A stretch of 64,000 nucleotides of DNA, taken from assembly GCF_003026355.1 (NCBI RefSeq), contig NZ_PYON01000009.1, positions 110,836 through 174,835 on the forward strand, in the 5' to 3' direction. The stretch comes from Photobacterium kishitanii (GTDB taxonomy: Bacteria > Pseudomonadota > Gammaproteobacteria > Enterobacterales > Vibrionaceae). The position numbers and the translations under genes were made by a program. The notes under the pieces were generated by a model. The model was not told the DNA's origin. It saw only the letters and a program-made list of their open reading frames with translations, and did no database searches. Below, piece after piece: positions 59,813 through 64,000 of this stretch (position 1 is the first letter of the stretch; every line of letters starts with the position of its first letter).

Positions 59813-59945
59813 TAGCTCAATATCGTCATTTCCTAAACCAAAACGAGAATGATGCGGGTTATTATCCGTCGTCTCGGAAGGGAGGTACGAGCTATCCGTG
59901 ATCTACTTATCACGCGTTTGAGCATAAAAGAAGCCAGTGAAAATA

Positions 59946-60341
59946 TTACCAACAACCTTCAGGTGAACCTTTACTGGTTTGATTAAGTTCTAAAGTTGAG
60001 CACTCATCGTTTGTTTGCGCCAGTTTTGGTAGCGCTTTTATCGTGTAGTTAACCGTTGTCGCTTCAATCTCATAATCATAACGTTCATCATTGGCACAAG
60101 CAGGACATAATGAGCTAATGATTTGAGAATGATCAATACCATCGAAAACTGAATAATCTTCTCCTCCTGTACGTTTACTCTCCATTGCTAGCTGGATCAT
60201 TATTAAATCTGTCATTGCTTGAGTACGATGGCCTTTTAGTACATAAGATTGGTACGAAGGATAGGCAATCGCAGTTAAGACTCCAATGATAGCCACTGCA
60301 ATCAACATTTCGATCAGCGTCACGCCTTTTTGTTTAATCAT
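59946..60341 (-). CDS. Type IV minor pilin, PilE-like
   Basis: A 131-aa prepilin with a short leader MIKQKG and cleavage before VTLIE (Glu5 present), a ~20-residue hydrophobic helix and four later cysteines able to form two disulfides. E. coli-type homologues are absent; the V. cholerae counterpart lies next to dnaJ as I recall. It is divergent from fimT. Role: minor pilin that primes pilus assembly, probably in the competence/chitin-regulated pilus. Confidence 0.82.
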   Translation of the reverse strand: MIKQKGVTLIEMLIAVAIIGVLTAIAYPSYQSYVLKGHRTQAMTDLIMIQLAMESKRTGGEDYSVFDGIDHSQIISSLCPACANDERYDYEIEATTVNYTIKALPKLAQTNDECSTLELNQTSKGSPEGCW

Positions 60342-60476
60342 CTTCCGTAATCTCTTAAATATTCGAATTGACTCGATAACTGATTGATATCCTAACGGTG
60401 CTATTTTGCGGTGATGATAAACTCCCGATCAAGTTGTTCTTGGTGAAGAAGAATAACGTTAACAGGGATTTGGGGA

Positions 60477-61031
60477 ATGGCTCGCGAAATTATCACGCAC
60501 TTTCATTACATACATCATACCGGTGACAGTCAGCGAGGATTTACTTTGTTGGAATTGGTTTTTACCGTAGTGATCATGGGGATTATTATTGCAATGGCAG
60601 CCCCGCGTTTTAATGGTTTAATTGAATCGAATAAAGCCAAGCGGTTAGCAACAGAAATCGAGTGGTTATTGGTGCAAGCCAAATCAGAAGCGGTGATGCG
60701 TGGGGTTAAGGTGTATGTTGAAAGTAGTGCACCAACAAGCCTACTTACTCGATCTATAGCACCATGGACTATTAGTGCTAAATTAGAGTCAGAACCCACT
60801 GTTTTATCGTTAATAGAATCAAGTTCATTTTCTGGTGTAGTGATAACTAACACGAGCAAACTCAATCGATTTTATTTTGATCCTATATACGGTAGACCCA
60901 GTGCAAATGGTAGTTATAGCTATAGCAGCGGTGACCATAAGCTTAAAACAACGCTCTATACCATCACTGGGCGTATTTATACCTGCTTAGAATCTGACTC
61001 TGAAAAGTTGAGCAGTTATGAGAAATGCTAA
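60477..61031 (+). CDS. fimT: Type IV minor pilin, FimT/GspH-like
   Basis: A 184-aa prepilin with a long leader and cleavage at Gly21 before FTLLELVFTVVIMG (Glu5 present). The segment MAAPRFNGLIESNKAKRLATEIEWLLVQAKSEAV is typical of the GspH/FimT family. It starts MAREII after GGGGA. First gene of a four-gene plus-strand set; the 3' end overlaps the next gene by 14 bases. Confidence 0.8.
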   Translation: MAREIITHFHYIHHTGDSQRGFTLLELVFTVVIMGIIIAMAAPRFNGLIESNKAKRLATEIEWLLVQAKSEAVMRGVKVYVESSAPTSLLTRSIAPWTISAKLESEPTVLSLIESSSFSGVVITNTSKLNRFYFDPIYGRPSANGSYSYSSGDHKLKTTLYTITGRIYTCLESDSEKLSSYEKC

Positions 61032-61614
61032 TCAAGGTTTTAGTTTAATTGAATTACTCATTGCATCATCGGTAGGTTTAATTGCAATCGCTGTTGTAGG
61101 TTCGGTTTTTTTATCGGGTTATCAAGCATCTAATAAGCGTTCATTAGAATTATTACTTCAACAAGATGTGAATGATGCCTTTCGACTCATCAAAGAAGAT
61201 GTACTACGAGCCGGATATGTCTCTGGTGGTCGTTCTAGTTTGAAAATATCAGGGGCAGATAATGTCGTTTATGTAAATGTCGCTAATAATTGTTTAGCAT
61301 ATGTTTATGATGCTACTGATGGCCGCAAATATAATGAATTTATTTATAACGATAAAGATAAAAAATTAGTTTATCGTTCGTCGAATGATGAAATAACAGT
61401 TTTAAATGCATGCTCTTTATCTCGATCCCTATCTTATTCATTAATTTATGATAAGCAGATTAGTGTAAATGAATTTGGAATTTTAAATAAACCGATTAGC
61501 TCTGCTAGTGCAACCAGTCAATTAATTAAAATTACTCTTGCTGCGTATTTAAATAATGATATCGCAGTGAGTACAGCGAAGTCGATTCAGATTAAAACAA
61601 GGAATTGGCAATAA
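61018..61614 (+). CDS. Type IV minor pilin, PilW-like
   Basis: A 198-aa prepilin with leader MRNANQG, cleavage before FSLIELLIASSVG, and the PilW/GspJ-like text LLLQQDVNDAFRLIKEDVLRAGYV. It has three cysteines in the head part. It overlaps fimT by 14 bases and the next gene at its stop, so the set is one operon. Confidence 0.78.
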   Translation: MRNANQGFSLIELLIASSVGLIAIAVVGSVFLSGYQASNKRSLELLLQQDVNDAFRLIKEDVLRAGYVSGGRSSLKISGADNVVYVNVANNCLAYVYDATDGRKYNEFIYNDKDKKLVYRSSNDEITVLNACSLSRSLSYSLIYDKQISVNEFGILNKPISSASATSQLIKITLAAYLNNDIAVSTAKSIQIKTRNWQ

Positions 61615-62936
61615 TGAATAAGCATCAGCAGTCAGGGATGGCGACATTATTAATTACTAGCATGTTATTAATTGTAGCGTTGTTATTTTCATTGGCGTCA
61701 TATAAGAACTTATTTTATCAGATTAAGCGTACTCAAAATGAAGTCTTAGCCAGACAAGCACATTGGACTGCTGAAGGTGGGCTGGAGTGTGGTTTTACAG
61801 AGTTAAAGCAAAAAAATATACGTCCTGCGGATCCTACCTTTAGTAAAAAATGTACAGAATTAGCATCTGTAATAGAGCTTACAATTGACTATTTTCCATT
61901 AGCCATAGATCAACCTAGCTATGAACTAATTAGTAGGTATTCGAAGGCTGAGGTAAAACATGATGTTTCTAAGTTAATTAATTATGGTGGTATAGGCGTT
62001 TCAAGTACGTTAGAAACGAGTGGTTCTGTTGAATTAAGTGGTTCTCAACATTTTGTTCCTAATCCAACCGCATCAAAAAAAGATGGATTGTATAAATGCA
62101 AATCTATTGTTGCTGGTGGTGAAGTTAACTATGTTGCTGTTGATGGCGGTGAATTACATTTTTTAACAACAGATTCTACGGTGAGCATTCATGCTGGTGG
62201 GCCATTGGGGGCAGTAGATTTTACTTGCCATTCAGAGTATCGATCTAATATGTATGATGAAAGTAAGAAACCTAACTATATTGTAGGCCATGGGAAATTT
62301 GGAGACATAGTTGAAAACCAAAAGGTAAATGTATTTAAAAATATCTTTGGTAAAGAACTTACAGAGGCTGATCTCGTGAGAGAGGAGTTCAAGAATCATC
62401 CCAAAGGAATAGTAATCACAGGAAAAACGTCAGGAGGATGGATTGTTGATTGTAGTAAGAAAATTAAAGATGCTTATGCTACAGGTAAAAGGCGAATTTG
62501 GGCTGATGGTAGTTGTGCTATAACGGGAAATATATTAGGAAGTAAAAATGAACTAGCAAATGACGAAGCTATACAGTTGGTTATTTTTAATGGTTTATTT
62601 CATATTAATGGTGTTTCTTATATCGATGGATTAATTTATCAATATATCTCACCTAGTTTTAATATTAGGGATGGATGGTTAGATCTTTTTAATAGTGCGA
62701 GTTCTATTAATGTTTCTTCTGGTGATCTTTCTAAATCAGTCGCCGAAACTGGTGGCTATGATAAATATGTATTTAATGTATATGCTGCAATTAATATTGA
62801 TGGAGGAATAGGCGTTGATGCTCCTAATCAAACAATTAGAATTAATGGTTCTATTATTCCTGCCTATAATTCAGATAAAACAGGAAAATATATAAATGTA
62901 TTAACTTGGCAACAAGGATCTTGGCATGACTTCTAA
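61614..62936 (+). CDS. PilX/GspK-like minor pilin with a very large C-terminal domain
   Basis: A 440-aa protein. The N-terminus MNKHQQSG-MATLLITSMLLIVALLFSLASYK fits PilX: no Glu5, then a hydrophobic helix, then a helix containing HWTAEGGLECGFTELKQ. PilX proteins are usually below 250 aa; the remaining ~300 residues are rich in Gly, Ser, Asn and Ile with repeats like SSTLETSGSVELSGSQ, suggesting beta structure, and I do not recognise them. Base use is more AT-rich than in neighbours. It overlaps pilW (1 base) and pilV (11 bases). ATG 61614 follows AAGGA; one at 61605 would start inside pilW. Confidence 0.75.
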   Translation: MNKHQQSGMATLLITSMLLIVALLFSLASYKNLFYQIKRTQNEVLARQAHWTAEGGLECGFTELKQKNIRPADPTFSKKCTELASVIELTIDYFPLAIDQPSYELISRYSKAEVKHDVSKLINYGGIGVSSTLETSGSVELSGSQHFVPNPTASKKDGLYKCKSIVAGGEVNYVAVDGGELHFLTTDSTVSIHAGGPLGAVDFTCHSEYRSNMYDESKKPNYIVGHGKFGDIVENQKVNVFKNIFGKELTEADLVREEFKNHPKGIVITGKTSGGWIVDCSKKIKDAYATGKRRIWADGSCAITGNILGSKNELANDEAIQLVIFNGLFHINGVSYIDGLIYQYISPSFNIRDGWLDLFNSASSINVSSGDLSKSVAETGGYDKYVFNVYAAINIDGGIGVDAPNQTIRINGSIIPAYNSDKTGKYINVLTWQQGSWHDF

Positions 62937-63357
62937 TATAAAAATAGAAAAAGGCTTTAGTCTATTAGAGGTGGTGATTGCTCTTGGTGTGCTTGCTGTT
63001 GGGGTATTGGGGCTGGTTAAGATGCAAGCTTATATGGAAGTAAAAGCAGAAAATGCATTAAAGACCTTAGATGCGCTTCATATAGCAGAAGCACAGATGG
63101 AGTTTTATCAAACTCGTGCCAGTAATATTAGTGGTGCTACTGGTTTGATTGCTTTTGAAAGCATGGCCGCACCAATTAATTGTCTGCACTCTATGGTGAG
63201 TGGCTCTAATTATACGCTTACTTGTGATGCTGATACTTTATCTCTATCTGATGCACTACGAATTATTAATGTTACTGTCAGTTGGAGGGATCGCCGTGGC
63301 GTCTCGCAGGCAGTATCTCTCAAAACCGCCATTTCTAAATACAGTGAATTTGATTAA
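62926..63357 (+). CDS. pilV: Type IV minor pilin, PilV-like
   Basis: A 143-aa prepilin with leader MTSNIKIEKG and cleavage before FSLLEVVIALGVLAVGVLGL (Glu5 present), then a helix and one disulfide-capable Cys pair (CLHSM, LTCDAD). It matches the PilV/GspI type. It overlaps the PilX-like gene by 11 bases and is the last gene before the rRNA promoter. Confidence 0.78.
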   Translation: MTSNIKIEKGFSLLEVVIALGVLAVGVLGLVKMQAYMEVKAENALKTLDALHIAEAQMEFYQTRASNISGATGLIAFESMAAPINCLHSMVSGSNYTLTCDADTLSLSDALRIINVTVSWRDRRGVSQAVSLKTAISKYSEFD

Positions 63358-63452
63358 ACGACGGCTATCATCGCTAAAAAGACATAATTTAATCCAAATC
63401 AAATCATTTTGAATAAAAAATGTTCGAACGGTTTTTTTTTATTAAAAAACTA

Positions 63453-63480
63453 TTGTCAGCCAATAAAATCTCCTTATAAT
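63453..63480 (+). promoter_or_regulatory. rRNA operon promoter
   Basis: TTGTCA (63453-63458), 16 bases, TATAAT (63475-63480), then a GC-rich discriminator GCGACCTC typical of stringently controlled rrn promoters. A T/A tract at 63431-63450 is a good UP element. Confidence 0.8.
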
Positions 63481-63531
63481 GCGACCTCACTGACACGGAC
63501 GACGGCGCAAGCGGTTACCGAAAGTCAGTAT

Positions 63532-63544
63532 TGTTCTTTAACAA
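63532..63544 (+). promoter_or_regulatory. BoxA antitermination site in the rrn leader
   Basis: TGTTCTTTAACAA matches the rrn BoxA, the binding site of NusB/S10 in the antitermination complex with NusA (its gene is in this window). No second gene or tRNA lies between here and 16S. Confidence 0.75.
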
Positions 63545-63779
63545 TTTGACCATGCAATCTGTGTGGGCACTCACTGAATAGTTAAGTCGAAAGATTTATC
63601 AATAAACTGAGTGACCAATACAAAATAGCCCAATCTATTTATAGAGAAGATTATTTTGGCACAGTTATTTAATTATCATTTTTTAAATGATAAAAAGCTT
63701 TAATTTACATTCTTTATTTATAAAGAAAAGGTATTTAAAGTCAGTATTTATTGAGCCGGTCGAAAGACCAACAAAACTT

Positions 63780-64000
63780 TAATTGAAGAGTTTGATCATG
63801 GCTCAGATTGAACGCTGGCGGCAGGCCTAACACATGCAAGTCGAGCGGTAACAGAAAAGAAGCTTGCTTCTTTTGCTGACGAGCGGCGGACGGGTGAGTA
63901 ATGCCTGGGAATATACCCTGATGTGGGGGATAACTATTGGAAACGATAGCTAATACCGCATAATCTCTTCGGAGCAAAGAGGGGGACCTTCGGGCCTCTC
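63780..64000 (+). rRNA. rrs: 16S rRNA (5' part, cut by the window)
   Basis: Begins with AATTGAAGAGTTTGATCATG and continues through GGCTCAGATTGAACGCTGGC, GAGCGGCGGACGGGTGAGTA and the V1/V2 loops. About the first 221 nt are present. The V1 stem (AAAAGAAGCTTGCTTCTTTT) and the text AATACCGCATAATCTCTTCG are of Photobacterium type as far as I can recall; a full match needs a search. Confidence 0.97.

Noticed and set aside
63741..63977. 78-aa minus-strand frame in 16S
   Set aside because: It lies inside the rRNA gene.

Overview
The window is about 64 kb of moderately AT-rich chromosome from a gamma-proteobacterium of the family Vibrionaceae, most probably Photobacterium. The evidence is gene order (ssrA-smpB-ratAB-bamE-recN-nadK-grpE-dnaK-dnaJ followed by type IV minor pilins, and nupC/deoCABD-smp-serB-PilZ-radA, both Vibrio-like as I remember them), protein similarity recalled from E. 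coli and Vibrio, and the first ~220 nt of a 16S rRNA at the right end whose variable loops look like Photobacterium. The genus is an inference from memory, not from a search.

Layout. 1-13.7 kb: the end of ftsH, then folP-glmM, secG, two tRNAs (Leu-GAG, initiator Met), and the transcription/translation block rimP-nusA-infB-rbfA-truB-rpsO-pnp-nlpI. 13.8-19.1 kb: the O2-independent ubiquinone genes ubiV/ubiU on the minus strand and ubiT on the plus strand, with a PAS-GGDEF-EAL protein between them. 19.3-24.0 kb: gldA, holD-rimI, prfC and a TatD-family nuclease gene. 24.2-30.7 kb: nucleoside salvage, with nupC (broken by a one-base frameshift) and deoCABD behind a 0.6 kb leader. 30.8-41.8 kb: smp, serB, a large tandem-PilZ protein, an unusual radA, an M23 peptidase, ettA and slt.

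41.9-50.3 kb is the most accessory-looking part: a TupA-like ATP-grasp gene between slt and trpR, yjjX, a phage-repressor-like regulator with a 0.65 kb upstream region holding repeated palindromic motifs, ahpF/ahpC with an OxyR-type operator, an overlapping HPP membrane protein/Usp pair, and a small CxxC protein. 50.3-59.8 kb: tmRNA (tag ANDENYALAA), smpB, ratA-ratB, bamE, recN with two LexA boxes, nadK, and grpE-dnaK-dnaJ with sigma-32 promoters. 59.9-63.4 kb: five type IV minor pilin genes. 63.45 kb to the end: promoter, leader and start of an rRNA operon.

Most genes are conserved housekeeping genes. I found no CRISPR array, insertion sequence, prophage or clear new defence system. The points that deserve a second look are the nupC frameshift, the divergent RadA, the repressor with its operator-like repeats, the lone ATP-grasp gene, the oversized PilX-like pilin, and several strong regulatory sites (OxyR, LexA, CRP, possible FNR, sigma-32).
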